DNA from: Molanna angustata
Taxonomy: Eukaryota > Arthropoda > Insecta > Trichoptera > Molannidae
Assembly: GCA_963576475.1 (NCBI GenBank)
Contig: OY754969.1
Location: forward strand, 25,564,318-25,628,317
Length of the DNA: 64,000 nt
Direction: 5' to 3'
The notes under the pieces were generated by a model. The model did no database searches. It was not told the origin of the DNA and saw only the letters and a program-made list of their open reading frames with translations. Shown piece after piece: positions 33,308 through 45,764 of this stretch. How positions within the stretch are numbered: position 1 is the stretch's first letter; every line of letters starts with the position of its first letter. A program made the translations under genes and the position numbers.

Positions 33308-34622
33308 TTTTTTTTTTTTTTTGTAACCCATCTAGAGACCTTCTCACGTCGACTCAATAGTAGTCCATTGTGATAATTTGCCTGCTAGATGTCATTCCAT
33401 AGTCCTATCTCCTGGAAGAACTGTAAAATCCTTTGTGGATCGGTATCTCTGATTTGCTTTTGATCAGCAATATGCAAACCTATTTTCTTTACTCTTGTTT
33501 GCATTAGTGGGCCACATTCTGTAAGTAGATGCATCGGTGTTTCATGTTCATCCATGCAGAACCTGCATAGGTACATTTCCGATAAATTCATCGTGCATAG
33601 ATGTTTATTGAGTCTACAGTGACCAGTTAAGATTCTAGTAAGAATCCTAAGGTTATTCCTGCTCATTGTTAGGATCCGCTTAGAGTGTGTTGAAGAGAAT
33701 CCTGAAATGAGTGCTTTTGAATGTCTTTGTCCTGGGGTAGATAACCAGAGTTCAGTGGCATTGTCAAGCATTCTTTGGTAAAGTGTTGATTTAACAATAC
33801 TATTAGCTAGGAGACAGTGAGGCTCCGGCCCATAGGTAGCTGTGTCCGCTCCCCTATTTGCCAGAGCATCAGCTTCCTCATTACCTTTATAATTGGAGTG
33901 TCCAGGTACCCATCTTAATATGATTTTGTTACCATAGTTTACTGATAAAGTCTTCAGCGCTTCAATGCAGTCTAGTACTGTTGATGAAGTTACTGTGTAG
34001 GAATCAAGAGCTTTAAGAGCAGCTTGACTATCAGAGTAAATGTATATTCTGTGGTTCTTATAATTCCTTCTTAGGATTTCATAGGCACAGAGTGTTATGG
34101 CACATATTTCTGCCTGGAAGATCGTTGCATACTGTCCCAAGTGCTTGTGGATCTTCACCCTAGGCACTTGCCCATATATGCCCGATCCTATACCATTCTT
34201 TTTCTTGGATCCGTCAGTGTACCATATAAGTGCACCATTGGATTCCTGATACCAAACATCTGCTATTGTAGTTTTAGTTTGTATTTCTACTTTGTATGGT
34301 TTTTCAAAGTTGTAAACAGTTAATATTTTATCTGTTGGGAATGCAAGTAATTTGTCTTGAGATTCTATTTTGTTTAGATTTGCTTGGATTTCTAAATTTG
34401 TGTTTAGTTTATTTCCACTTGTTAGTCTTATAATACCTTCCTTTGCCATTTTTTCAAGGTATAAATGGAGAGGTGGTAGACTAATCATGGCCTCTAGAGA
34501 AGCGGTGGGAGTTGTGTGTAAGGCTCCCGTAATGAGCAAGCAGGCTAATCTTTGTAAACGTTTAAGTTTATCTGCACAGCCTCTTTGTTGTAGTTTGTCA
34601 TTCCAAACTGTTACAGCATAAG
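33308..34622 (-). mobile_element. 5'-truncated LINE insertion with poly(A) and target duplication
   Basis: On the minus strand the element runs from 34622 to a poly(A) (T run at 33308-33322). CGCGTGT occurs directly outside both ends (33301-33307, 34623-34629), and AAG precedes it on both sides with one extra base at the left. This is the expected footprint of target-primed reverse transcription. It contains the RNase H frame 33385-34622. Confidence 0.8.
33385..34622 (-). CDS. LINE polyprotein C-terminus with intact RNase H, partial
   Basis: The frame is open from the 5' truncation at 34622 to the stop at 33385, the longest open frame in the window. It begins with YAVTVWNDKLQQRGCADKLK and LITGALHTTPT, the region after RT in I/Jockey-related LINEs. 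RNase H follows with all four acidic sites in context: WYTDGSK, QAEICA, YSDSQAAL and GNEEADALANR. It ends with the cysteine motif CRFCMDEHETPMHLLTEC. RNase H would degrade the RNA strand during element copying. RT and endonuclease are absent because of 5' truncation, so this is a relict, though the undamaged frame suggests a fairly recent insertion. Confidence 0.85.
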
Positions 34623-34629
34623 CGCGTGT

Positions 34630-36570
34630 AGTACAAATTTCGAATTCAAATGTATGCCAAGTTTTTTTTACAATGTGTGTGCAAGGCAGTAGATCGGTTG
34701 GTCTACGTTTTATGTAGGTGTGCGTATCGGTAGGTGTACGTATACTAGAAATTTCCTCGTCTGTTTCCTCGTAGTTTTAGTTGGCATACATTCATTGCGC
34801 TGACTAGGTATCTGTATCATATATAATCTCAGTTAATAAGATTAAAATGACAAAAGAATATCACTAGTCTATTATAAAATTGATATAGTTTAAAGCAAAG
34901 AGTATTTAATTACCTAAGGATAGTTTAAAATGACAGTTCTGATGAACAACATTTTTGTTTTTTATGACTTTCATATTCATTCAAGTTTTAAATTCATCTT
35001 CGGAATTAAACCCAAATAATAATATAAAGATCATATAGAATAATACCACTAAATCATCATCATCGACCCTGGTGCTACAGCCCTGTATGGGCCCTGGTGC
35101 TACAGCCCTGTGTGGGCCCTGGTCTTCAAAATTTTTCTACAGCCATCTGTCCTCCGCTGCCCTCCTCTAGTTTAATATTCTGACTTCCCTTATGTCGTCT
35201 TCTGTGTCATTCAGCCAATGTAGCTTGTCCTTCCTCTACTTCTGCCCTCTGAATATATCACACTAGTATACTAAGTATTTATGTTAGAAAAATGATATAC
35301 TTACTGTACAAAATTGTATTAGGAATCAAGCTAGTAATAAAAATTAATTACTGATAGTGTAATTTATTTTCACCATGCGCTCTGCATATGGGGAGTGTAA
35401 TTGACCCCTTCACGGAGCACTTAAGTGAGTGACGAATAATGCATTTGAGCCCTTGATTAGCAAAATTGACACCACAGTGTAAAAAGAACAATCGGCAATT
35501 GTGAGTAGAATATAATGAACTATTTTAAAAAATATTCAAGCAAACATCACTTTTGTGTTTCAAGAATATCTACAACTGTAGGTATCGAACTGAAATATGA
35601 AAACATAATTTAAACATCTGCCCAAAGTAAGTATTCTAATTAAATAATACAGAAACACATCCAGTATGTTCCTAAGATTTTTAATTCTGTAATAGAATGG
35701 TCAGAGTTATGTTGTCAAATCATAACTTGATCTGAAGAATGTACAACACATGCTATTCACATTCACTCTACGTACATACTTGATTTCTTAGCTGTTTCTT
35801 TGAAAGACGATGAGCTTGACCACATTTTATCTACAAATTATTAAGAAAATACTTATCAATGTAATTAAACAAGATATCTCACATAATTTCAACTTCATCC
35901 TCCAGTTTCATCATTTTGTGATTAGTTAATTCTTCTTTAACATGGTTACGATCCTAGGATTCATTTGCACCAAGCTATCAATCAATTAATTTGTTGTAAT
36001 ATATAAAAAAATTGTCTGCCATTATTTATTATACCCAACCATTACTTTAAAGGCTGTGTGTTGGTTGAGGCATATGTCAATAACAGTTTCATAGTAATAC
36101 TTAATATTTAACCGGGTATATAATATTTCCATACTCTATGATAAAATGATATTTTTATTGCAATACACTATTGTGCTGTACGAATTGCATAAATCCAGGA
36201 GTAATGAAATATTTAAGCAAAACTATGTACTTTTCAATATCTGGTAGAAATAGATATTTTTTTATAAATTTACGTACTTACCGGAAAATGTTTTATGTAA
36301 ATTTGAATTTAATTTGACTTTTTCAATAAATTGTTTTATTAAAATATATTTTATAGAGATGGGTTAAAAAAATTCACTTAAGAATCGCCGCTGCATAAAG
36401 AATTACATATTTTAATTTATATAATCCATTCTAAACTATAAGCAGGTACCTACAGAAAAAATCAGTTAAGTAGGTACTTATAATGTCTCATTAGACAATA
36501 AATGGGCTGGTAACAGACCAGTAAAACGTTTGACTTCAGTGGACCCATAAATCGGAATATAAATAAATTA
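34630..36570. other. AT-rich spacer with a short LINE tail at 35050-35260
   Basis: At 35050-35125 a GGTGCTACAGCCCTGTRTGG block is duplicated in tandem. With the GC-richer 35125-35260 it looks like the decayed 3' end of an RTE-like LINE on the minus strand. The rest has no recognisable feature. Confidence 0.4.
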
Positions 36571-37020
36571 TGTACTTCTTATGCTTCTCTGGACTGTAAA
36601 CACAGGTTCTTCTTCAGCGTATTTCCGTCCACTACTGAACGAATGCCTCCTCCATTTGACTCCTCGTCGTCATGTCCTCTGCAGTTGTACATATATCATC
36701 CCTCCGCCTCAGCTGCGGTCGCCCCACACCTCTCTTTGTCATACGAGGTCTCCAAGTCAGCACTCTTTTTGTTCACTTATCGTCCGAGCTTCTGCATGGC
36801 TACGTGACCCGCCCATTTCCATTTCAGAATCACCACACGGTGGATTATATCAGTTACTTTTGATCTTTCTTAGTGATAGACTCAGTATGGTTCTTTCCAT
36901 AGCTGATAGCTGTTTTAGTGACTCGCGGTTTCTAGGCATTTAGTAATAAAAGAGTTGCTGTTTCTAGGCCATATGTAGCAACCCACGCTTCATACACTTT
37001 CCTTTTCAGGTTTATGGGTG
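36570..37020 (-). pseudogene. Decayed RTE-like LINE C-terminal region
   Basis: The minus strand reads INLKRKVYEAWVATYGLET, then, with stops and shifts, KWKWAGHVAR, RVLTWRPRMTKRGVGRPQ and MEEAFVQ. The order (stem, WAGH, GRPq.RR.DD) matches the C-terminus of RTE/craniofacial-type LINEs. Older than the copies at 25.2 and 40.7 kb judging by the number of lesions. Confidence 0.6.
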
Positions 37021-37084
37021 TTTACCGGTTTTTCTAGATAGGTAGGTCAACCCATTTTTTTAAGGATTTTCAACCTAACCTACC

Positions 37085-37190
37085 TACCATTTTTCCGAAG
37101 GCACTTAGAACCCAAACACTGCTTAGTTAGAAGAAATTGTCATCTGGTAATAAACTCGCCACTTGCATAGGATGAACGGTAGTGTTGATA
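37085..37190 (+). mobile_element. SINE-1 body fragment, old copy
   Basis: CAATAAACTCGCCACTTG..... preceded by TAGTTAGAAGAAATTG matches the 3' body of the SINE at 44521-44740 and the piece at 59328-59420. The tRNA-like head is missing; the copy is the most diverged. Confidence 0.7.
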
Positions 37191-37194
37191 ATAT

Positions 37195-39990
37195 TTTAAA
37201 ACAAGTGAAGCAATTTCTCAAAAAATGAGTTCAGTTATTCAGTGCAGTAGGTAGCTACTTATATCGGATTTAAAAACTTATCATAGTGCTTAGCTTGTCT
37301 TCATTTTTTTTATTAAATGTAATTTCTAATATGTCTATTTACCTATTCATAAAAATTTCAAACTTTAATCATTACGGTACAGGTGATTTTAAAATACCTA
37401 TATTCGTTATTTTAGTGTTTCTTAATTTGAGTGGGTACCTACTCAAATACCTGTATATTTACTTGCGATAATATTATTTGCTTATTAGTTGAACATGTAC
37501 CTGTATTATTCTGAATCATTTATCATCCAATATCCTCTGGTGTTTGAACTAAGAACCTTGGATCTTAATACATTATATAATTAATGACTATTATGACAAA
37601 TCACGCTAGACGATGTCTACAGTTTGTTATATTTGCCGCAGGAAGTGTTCGTGTACATACATACATACATACATACAATACAATAGCTGGGACTATACCT
37701 ACACTGCACACTTTCAAGTCATTATTTTCAATTTTATTTTTCAAAAACCACATTGAAACATTACATCGCTTTTGAAATGTTCCGACATTTTAACTGTTGT
37801 TGAATTGCTTTTCTGCTTACTAGCTATCATACCACCATATGTCAACGTATCCATGGGATCGTGATGCAGTTTTTTTATTAATATTTATCGCAGTATGAAG
37901 CTAGATTTTATTGTCATTTTTACGACAAATAACTCTTCATATATCGGAAAGTAAGTAGATAGGTACCTACCTACGGTTTTTTTATTCGAAAGTTATTAAT
38001 AATATACCTACTCGTAGTAGGTATATTGTTTCTATTTCAGTTATTTTTTTTTTAATAAATGAAAATGTTTTATTAATTAGTGAGGAAATTCATACAAAGT
38101 AATCAATACAATTTGTGCCATGATAGTATTCTTTGAACACTTCAATTTTAATTTGACATACTTAATAACATATTATTATCTAAACTGGTGTATGTAATCA
38201 TGTATGTACCTATTGATTTGACCAAAATTCTTTCGAATTGCCCGTTTTCTTTTGTTTTTTATGTATACCTATTTGTTTTTTGATTATTTTCACCGTTGTA
38301 TAACTTTATTGATTGTAGTATCTAATGTCAAATGATTCCCTCATCAAGCACAAGGTTTTAATATTTTTGATGAGATGATGCAAAAATTTTACCATAGTAA
38401 ATTACTGTGTATTTTGTAAATTTATTTGTAATATTATTAAAAAAAGGATGTTAAATAAATGAAATAAATAAATTATCAAAAGACACTTTTTATCCTCATT
38501 TTTAATTGAGTTTCCCTATTAGAAAAGTTAACCAGATTCTGTGGTAAGATACCTACACTGAACTAGTTAAATCTGAAACTACTATCGTGGGTAAGTATAT
38601 ATTTATTTAAATTTGTTTTTACACTTAATAGTGGTAAATAATGGTTACCATATTATAAACATACTCTTCTTACCACCATTTCGAACCAAAAATATCATTA
38701 ATCATGACCTTTTTATGTTAGGTATATAGCACACAGGTTGTAGATATCAGGTACGTACATATGACTTCCTTTATATAGGTAGGTATACTCACTGAAACCA
38801 ATATATAAAATTATATTCTCATGACTCGATTATTTCATCAATGTTGATAACATAAAATTATAAGGTACATATATTTCTTTGTTATTGCAGAGAATATCAA
38901 ATTGATTAGGTTAATCCTTGACTTGGTTTAATAATTGCCAAGAAGGACCTTTTGCTGACAAAATTGTGATGTAAGTATAGTGCAGCACAGTCACTCATTG
39001 TTAACCCCCATGAAAGACACGATGCAATAATGTGGATTTATTATTATTGAAATATGAAAAAAAATTGACAGTCAAAATTCTGTCTGAAAATACACAAATA
39101 TAAATTTTTAAAACGGAATTCTGATTTTTAAATGTTTTTTTTTCAGTGAATGCATCGTTTATATTTTCTGTTGGTGATTGAAATCTGGTTTTCGGTGCAG
39201 TGAGAATAATTTTTATTGATTACAATTTCTAAGAGATGATTTATAATTGCTTATAAATATAAAAATATTAGGAAGGTATTTTAGTTTTCTAGTTATTAAG
39301 GCCAGAAAAATCAAAATATATCGTTATCATTAAATTTATACTTATAACAATATTTGATAACCTACGAACCCTATGTACATATTTAAAATATTGTGGTATG
39401 AATATTGATTTTTGAAATTAACTCATCTAAAAGCTGTCTCCTATCTTTCCTAGTACTTTGATTTAACCAGCTGTCTTATTTTAGTGTGTGTTTATGTACA
39501 TACTAGTAAATAATTATGTATTATTTGTAAATTTATGAAATAAATGGTAATAACCATCCTATTGAGTAATGCATGGAGTTTTCACTGAAAGCAATACAAC
39601 ATTATCTGTTTTATAAATTGAGTAGACTGTATAAAAATATTAAGTATTCAACCAAGTATGTATTTAAATCTCAGACATGTATTTAGGTATAAGTATGTAC
39701 TGTCCCAATTTTTTCCTTTCAATTGATTATTATGAAATGTATGTCCTCAAACGAACTGTTAGGTTTATATATCATTATAGTTACATACAATATGTACATA
39801 CATAATATGTTATTCAGAGCCAGAAGTTTAACAATTCCATTGTCATATTCTTGTCTTTGTCTTTTAGTATCAGTCGCGACTGTCTGTCTTTACAAATGTT
39901 CATAAATTCAGCGAGAGTATGAATATTTCGCAACACATAAACATATGTATATTATAGCGGTGAACCAATGAGTATTCTTTTCATAATGTT
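37195..39990. other. Long AT-rich region without recognisable genes
   Basis: A CATA microsatellite lies at 37654-37678 and several TAGGTACCTACC motifs occur (37960-37975, 38775-38785). No open frame shows family features. It may be intergenic or intronic. Confidence 0.45.
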
Positions 39991-39994
39991 ATTA

Positions 39995-40078
39995 TGATGC
40001 GGTCAGAGAGTCCTCTGAGTCCTGCCATATATCGCGGCAGCCGACCCGAGGACCTTCGAAATCCGAACAGAGTGAATG
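39995..40078 (+). other. Candidate coding exon ending in a strong 5' splice site
   Basis: A GC-rich patch in AT-rich surroundings reads MMRSESPLSPAIYRGSRPED followed by LRNPNRVN, then GG|GTAAGTACC, a near-ideal donor. The patch may begin at the ATG (39995) or after an acceptor such as GGTCAG at about 40003. A second frame (RESSESCHISRQPTRGPSKS) is also open. I do not recognise the peptide and see no neighbouring exon. Composition and donor are observed; exon status is inference. Confidence 0.35.
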
Positions 40079-40743
40079 GGTAAGTACCTCCTATGTATTA
40101 TCAACCACCCGCATCTCTACAACGAAGATTCTCTCATTTCTTTGCGGTAAAATAATGAACCACGTACCCAAATTACGCGCACGCACAAAGCACTGAACAT
40201 AACTAACTAGGTACTCACTTTAGACGTATGTAGGTATAATAATTATATTATGATTGTACCAAACAGTGGAATTATACCAAATTCTCCTTCAATCATCACA
40301 TAAAACCTTTTCAATAATTTTGACCAGTTCGTTGTTGAGGGCATTCAGTTTTTATAATAATTTTCCCAATGTTTACCTACATAAAATTGAAAATTTCTAC
40401 AACTTTAAGAAAGTCTCTATTCTTGAATGAAGAGTCTAGGGGTCAAAAGTCTAATCTGGTTTCATGACTGCCTTTGGAACTATTTAATATCAATCTTATT
40501 CATTTAAATTCAATAATTAGTATTGAAGTATTTTTTATACCTACGTATGCTTTTTTTTATTTTCCTATGATTACCTACCTATAATTATTAAAAATCTATA
40601 AATTCAATAAAGCTGTTATATTCACACCATGTAATAGCATATATACTTTTTTATATTCATATATGCAATTGAAATTGCAGTTAAGTATTAAAATGTTCTG
40701 ATAACAGTACTATAAAAGGTATTGGTAGCAATTCTTTTTTTTT

Positions 40744-41604
40744 CCCTAGGAAGATCCCTAGTAGCAGTGCAAGAAGTTTTCGAGCCCTTGGAAACAGCAG
40801 CCAAAGAAATGGGACTAGCAATAAATGAAGATAAAACAAAAATCATGAAGCAATCTAGAAACACGACCAACAATCCACAACGTACTGTTATAGGTAATAT
40901 TCAAAGATAAATATAATTTTGAGATGGTGGATGACTTCACCTACCTGGGTTCCAATATAACAAAAGAAAACGAAGATTATGCAGAAATTAAGCGAAGAGT
41001 CGCAACAGGAAACAAGGCATTCTTCTTCCAGTGCTGAAGTCAAGAAGTGTTCACAGAAAAACCAAAATCACCCTTTACAAAACAATCATTAGAACAGTTG
41101 TGACATACGGGTGTGAGGCGTGGACAATGACAAAAAAGTCTGCAGAGGTACTGGACCCCTTTGAGAGGAGGGTGGTGCGTAGAATACTGGGGACCATGAA
41201 TGATGGCAAAGCCTGGAGAGTGCGCTACAACGATGAGCTGTACAGCACAAGGCACCCAGAATATCTGTACATGCCAGACTGAACAGGTTAAGATGGGCCG
41301 GACATGTGCAAAGAATGCCGTCATGACGGGCACCAAAAAGGATTCTGGAAGGGCACCCTGGTGGAAGAAGGAGGGCCGGGAGGCCAAGGCAGCGGTGGGA
41401 GGACGAAATTAGGAGGGATGCTGCCGAACAGCTCCAGGCAACAAATTGGAAGGCCGAGGCGGGAGACAGGAGAGGTTGGAGGCGAAAACTCATGGAGGCC
41501 AAGGCTCGATATGGGCTGTAGAGCCATCGAAGAAAAAAATTGTAAATTTTATCTACCTACCTACTTTATTTAGATACATAAAATTTTGATCAAAATCAAT
41601 AAAA
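40744..41604 (+). mobile_element. RTE-like LINE copy with 20-bp target duplication
   Basis: GGTAGCAATTCTTTTTTTTT occurs immediately before (40724-40743) and after (41605-41624) the copy. Inside, plus-strand frames give AKEMGLAINEDKTKIMKQSR, VDDFTYLGSNITKEN, KITLYKTIIRTVVTYGCEAW, VRRILGTMNDGKAWR and then RLRWAGHVQRMPS, GGRRRAGRPRQRWEDE and EAKARYGL. These are the RT thumb through C-terminal blocks of this LINE group. Frameshifts lie near 40915, 41035 and 41282. The copy is GC-rich against an AT-rich background and has little decay, so it is a fairly young 5'-truncated insertion. Confidence 0.9.
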
Positions 41605-41629
41605 GGTAGCAATTCTTTTTTTTTTACAT

Positions 41630-42800
41630 TTTTTTGTAGGTGCCAAGAAAAAGGTATTTCTTATGTAGGTACATAATATATCTTTATAGGTACGAATATA
41701 GAGAATTAATCAATAATGTTTTATTGTACAGTGGATATAGATTATATATTTTAATAATTAACTATGGATGTTAGAATACATTTAAAATAAATTTATTTCC
41801 TTGATATTTTGATATATATTTTGGTACTCGTGTATGTACTAAGCTTCTTCATACATATTTTTATTTTATAAATTCGTCATCAAATAATTATAATCTTGGT
41901 ATTCAAACACCTATGATTTTATCAACAATAATAAAACATACCCGTAGCACTTAAGAATATTCTTCAACTTGCTTCTTTGTGTGTATGGATAAAAAAAACG
42001 TAGGTGCAGCACGTAGCAACCAATCGACGCACTTGGCGCCAAATAATGTAGCGTCGCTTCGCTAATTTCCCGCCAAGATTTACGCGCCAGATGCCTCATC
42101 TAGTATTCAGGATAGGACGCCTAGGATATGAATGGAATTCGACGTTTAGTATATACACATCCGTCATCTATTCATCCTTTTCCCTCATATAACCCACAAA
42201 GCACTCATCGTGTATATTATATTTTCTCTTTACCTCGATCCTCATTATTTTAATGGATATTTTTCGTACAATTTATATGAAAAAATTACAGCTCACTTTT
42301 TACTGACAATTTCAAAATTAATTTATGATTCATAAATTAAACCACAAACTGCTGTCCTTTTCACTCCTGTCGGAACTTTATCGGTAGATGTTGGTATGTG
42401 ACTCTAATCATGTGTTTGTAAGTTCAATGATACGAGGATTTGAGCTTTTATCTAGTTTTATTGGACCGGTTTTACACGTGTTGGACGAAAAGGAAAGTCG
42501 TCTAGGTTTATAGGAATATTATATGGAATTTTCTACTGTAGGTTTAACTCACACGCACAGAAAAATTTGTGTCATATTTTCACTTTTCTTTTCTATACAA
42601 TGTGTAACCGTTCTTTATACATATATTATCAGTTTTATCTATAATTAAAAGTAAAGACTTTTTGATTCTACATTAATTTTTTATTCTGCGCGATAGGCCT
42701 ATTTCGCCTTGTTAGGGCATTAACTTTGACAAATGATTTTGACAAATTTTACTTATATTTATAGATTAATTATGTAGGAGGAGCTTACAGGTTCTTGTGA
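41630..42800. other. AT-rich spacer with a GC-richer patch at 41990-42110
   Basis: The patch contains ATTTCCCGCCAAGATTTACG and GATGCCTCATCTAGTATTC. Its CATCTAGTAT end resembles the terminus of the miniature element at 32832-33148, so it may be a related fragment. No genes. Confidence 0.4.
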
Positions 42801-42803
42801 TTG

Positions 42804-42913
42804 GTCATTTAAAACTATTGATATTATACAATACAAATAAATAGTCTCAACCAACCAGAGTAAAGTAAATTTATTTAATTTTGTATTGTATAATATCAAT
42901 AGTTTTAAATGAC
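42804..42913. repeat. Perfect 34-bp inverted repeat (fold-back)
   Basis: GTCATTTAAAACTATTGATA through ATACAAA (42804-42837) is exactly complemented at 42880-42913, with a 42-bp spacer. Possible origins are a small fold-back element or the end pair of a MITE. No target duplication is obvious. Confidence 0.9.
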
Positions 42914-42914
42914 A

Positions 42915-44520
42915 TGTTTAGTTTATAAAGAATATTGTATTAGTAAAATATTGCTTAGCCGAATAATTTCATTCTTTATATTTCACATTTGGTGTTTCAC
43001 AAAATTAAAAAGTTTTTTCATGTGAAATATTGGCATCCTGATATTGGTTGATAAGATATCTCCACGTGTAAAGATATAAGGCATATAATGACCTCCCATC
43101 ACCAAAAATGTATACGTGATACTCTAGTAAAATAGCCGTATGTATTTAGGATGAGATATCATCCATATGGAGCTTGACAGTCTCAGATACCGTTTGTGAG
43201 AAAGAAACGAGTGTTGAAATTTTTAAAATGTGTTTAGAAAATAATGGTAATATATTTAAATTTGATTTATGAAATGCCTTTATTTTGCAAAGTTCAATTA
43301 TATTAGTATGGACTTGATAGCTTACAAGTTAATCTTGGACATGTCAATATGTCATGGCAATGGACGCAAAGGTGATACCTAAAATGCAGTTTAAACAAGA
43401 TACCCTAATAATGCAAAAAAGTGAGATAAATATGTATACATTAACATGTATTAGAAATAAATACATGAAAATAATATAGTATGAAATAAAATTATAAAAC
43501 ACATGCCTAGTGTAATTGTAGTAAACACATTGAGATAGTTTGGCTACGTGATAATAATGTATGAAGAACTACTGACGAAAAAAATCTACAAATTTGAAAG
43601 CAACTGAGATTGAGAAGCAGGGATTGAACAAGAAAAGGATTACTTGATAATGTAAATCATTTATTGAAACTGAGACACGTAATACCCTATAGATGAGTCA
43701 TAAAAATATGTATAAGAGGCTATACATTTTTATCAAGATAGAAAATTGTGGAATTACATATGTAGGTACTGTCTGCCTGCCCTGTGAGGAACATGGCGTG
43801 ATGGTTTGTATTTAAATCAAGTAATATTATTGATTAGTACGTTGTATTTCAAACTTGTCCTTCCGTAATATTCTGGTGTATCGCCTCAATGAAATAAGTC
43901 ATGTAAATATTTGTTACCACAAAAATGCAAGTGTCCCTATAAACTGGTGTCACGAAATTGACACCAGTTATATTGATACAGCTTCACATTGGTATGCAAA
44001 TAAAAAAATACATTCACTTACCTTATTGTTCTTGTATAACCACAGAGTGGAAACTTTTTGATGGATATTATTTTTTTCGTTTCAACTTCAAACTATTTTA
44101 ATTAAATATTTTGAAAATTTTCCAACAAACACATACCATTATCGATATCTTTTTTCGGGTGTCATGTTTTTTGAGAGCATCTAGTTCCCTTGACATATCT
44201 ATTATTATTCTTTCTGATACTGAGCCAAATCAATTGCAGGGTTTAGAGAACTCTGAGTTAGATCCTAAATTTGATCGGCCCATCTTACGAATATAAGGCA
44301 CTTAAATAAAATCTAACAACGGTCTGAAAATTCTCATAATTACCGGAAATTCCTAGTTTTTGCAGGATGGAGACGTTTATGCGCCTGGTCGTCCACGAAC
44401 TTCAGAGCATACGTCTCTGACGCTTCACCTCGTAGACAACGAGTACCTCGATGAAAGCTTTATGTAATCAATGGAAATATAAAGGCAACTCCTGCACCTG
44501 TGTACAAACATGTTTTTATG
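42915..44520. other. AT-rich spacer with a decayed RTE-type 3' tail
   Basis: Near 43770-43808, TGTCTGCCTGCCCTGTGAGG and GGCGTGATGGTTTGTA resemble the 3' ends of RTE LINEs common in insects (similar decayed ends at 48090-48120 and 59660-59700). No coding blocks are otherwise seen. Confidence 0.4.
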
Positions 44521-44740
44521 TGCCGACCTCCGTGGCACAGTTGGTAAGCCATTTGGTTTCTGTGCGGGCGTCCTGGGTTCGATTCCCAGCAGAGGAGAAA
44601 TTTATTTAAATTTATTTCTCACGCAAATATTGCTTTTCTGGGCTGGAAACACTAGTTAGTTGAAAGAAATTGCCATACAGCAATAAACTCGCCACTTGTG
44701 CAGGGTGCAAGGAAGTGTTCATTATTATGATTATTATATA
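44521..44740 (+). mobile_element. tRNA-derived SINE (SINE-1), full length
   Basis: The head has an A-box (TGGCACAGTTGG, about 44531) and a B-box (GGTTCGATTCC, about 44577), the internal RNA polymerase III promoter. A body follows with GGCTGGAAACACTAGTTAGT and CAATAAACTCGCCACTTGTG and a tail of ATTATTATGATTATTAT. The body alone recurs at 37085 and 59328, and a head-type piece at 59897-59985. Confidence 0.85.
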
Positions 44741-45540
44741 CTTTGTAATCGGTGATGAAATTATGTACCTACCTCCCTATAATTTTTATGCGAATGAAGG
44801 AAAATTAAAGATGACTGATTATAAAGATGAATATTTTTAGGTTTCAATTTTAACATCGTTTATATCCCCACCAAAATGTTTTAGTGAGTAATATATTTAT
44901 TTATTTATTTTTATATGGGTATTTATTATTTTTGTTCCAGCATCATTCATAAACTAGAAAACTCTAAATGTTAAATACTCTGCATATCTACATTTTTCAT
45001 GTTTTTTCCTGATTTGAAAAAAAATACACCAACATTAGACTTCGCAGCATGTTATGTACATATATGGATGAACTCAGACTTCGGAGTAGAGGATTTAGTG
45101 TTTGCGTGTGTGTCCCTTATAACTTTTGAACCGCTTGATGCATAAAGCCTAAAATTTTATAAAATACAGAAAATTTTAGTCCTACAAAACTTTTATACAT
45201 AGAAATTCGAATTTGTGTTCCAGTCAGGGGTTTTATTATATAATTTTTATATTTATTATGATTATTATTTTATTTTTCCAACACCTGATTACATCTTCCT
45301 TTCTTCTTCCTTTCCTTATCTTTGTTTTTTTTTTACTTTTCTTCTGCTATCTTTATTTATTTTGTAATGTGATTAACTTAATTTTTTGTGACTAATTTAA
45401 GTGCTTAACTGCCTATTTTAATTTATTTTAAAACGACAATCGAAAGTTAAATCTAAAAACCCCGAAACACCCCAACTAGATAATTTAATTTTCTATAAAT
45501 AATACACACATTATAAAAGTAGGTACATCTCAAACTTTTA
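44741..45540. other. AT-rich spacer, no gene seen
   Basis: Pyrimidine-rich stretch at 45290-45330; hydrophobic frames here are composition artefacts. Confidence 0.4.
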
Positions 45541-45599
45541 AATTTGAATTTATTGACGTTATCCTTTCATACAATTTGTATGGCAGAATACACAAAATC

Positions 45600-45760
45600 T
45601 ACGGGGACTCTCAATTGTTTGATACTTACGATACGACTGTGGAACGATCTTCCGAATTCTGTGTTTCCATATTCGTACAACCCGGGTCTTTTTAAAATCC
45701 GAATTAATAAACTCTTTTCTAGATTGCAAACCCCTCCCAACGCTACGTAGTGCGCTTCTT
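45600..45760 (+). pseudogene. LINE polyprotein last residues and 3' end
   Basis: The plus strand reads TIRLWNDLPNSVFPYSYNPG then LFKIRINKLFS. This is the RT..LWN.LP..vFP..Ynl..FK.rvn motif that closes Jockey/R1-like LINE polyproteins. An A run at 45819-45831 may be the tail. 5' truncated at about 45550. Confidence 0.75.
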
Positions 45761-45764
45761 CGGA

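Noticed and set aside
40688..41527. Several overlapping minus-strand frames (41040-41527)
   Set aside because: Antisense of the RTE LINE coding strand; the plus strand carries the recognisable motifs.
45213..45395. Hydrophobic 60-codon frame as a membrane protein
   Set aside because: Produced by a T-rich stretch; no start context, homology or splice signals.
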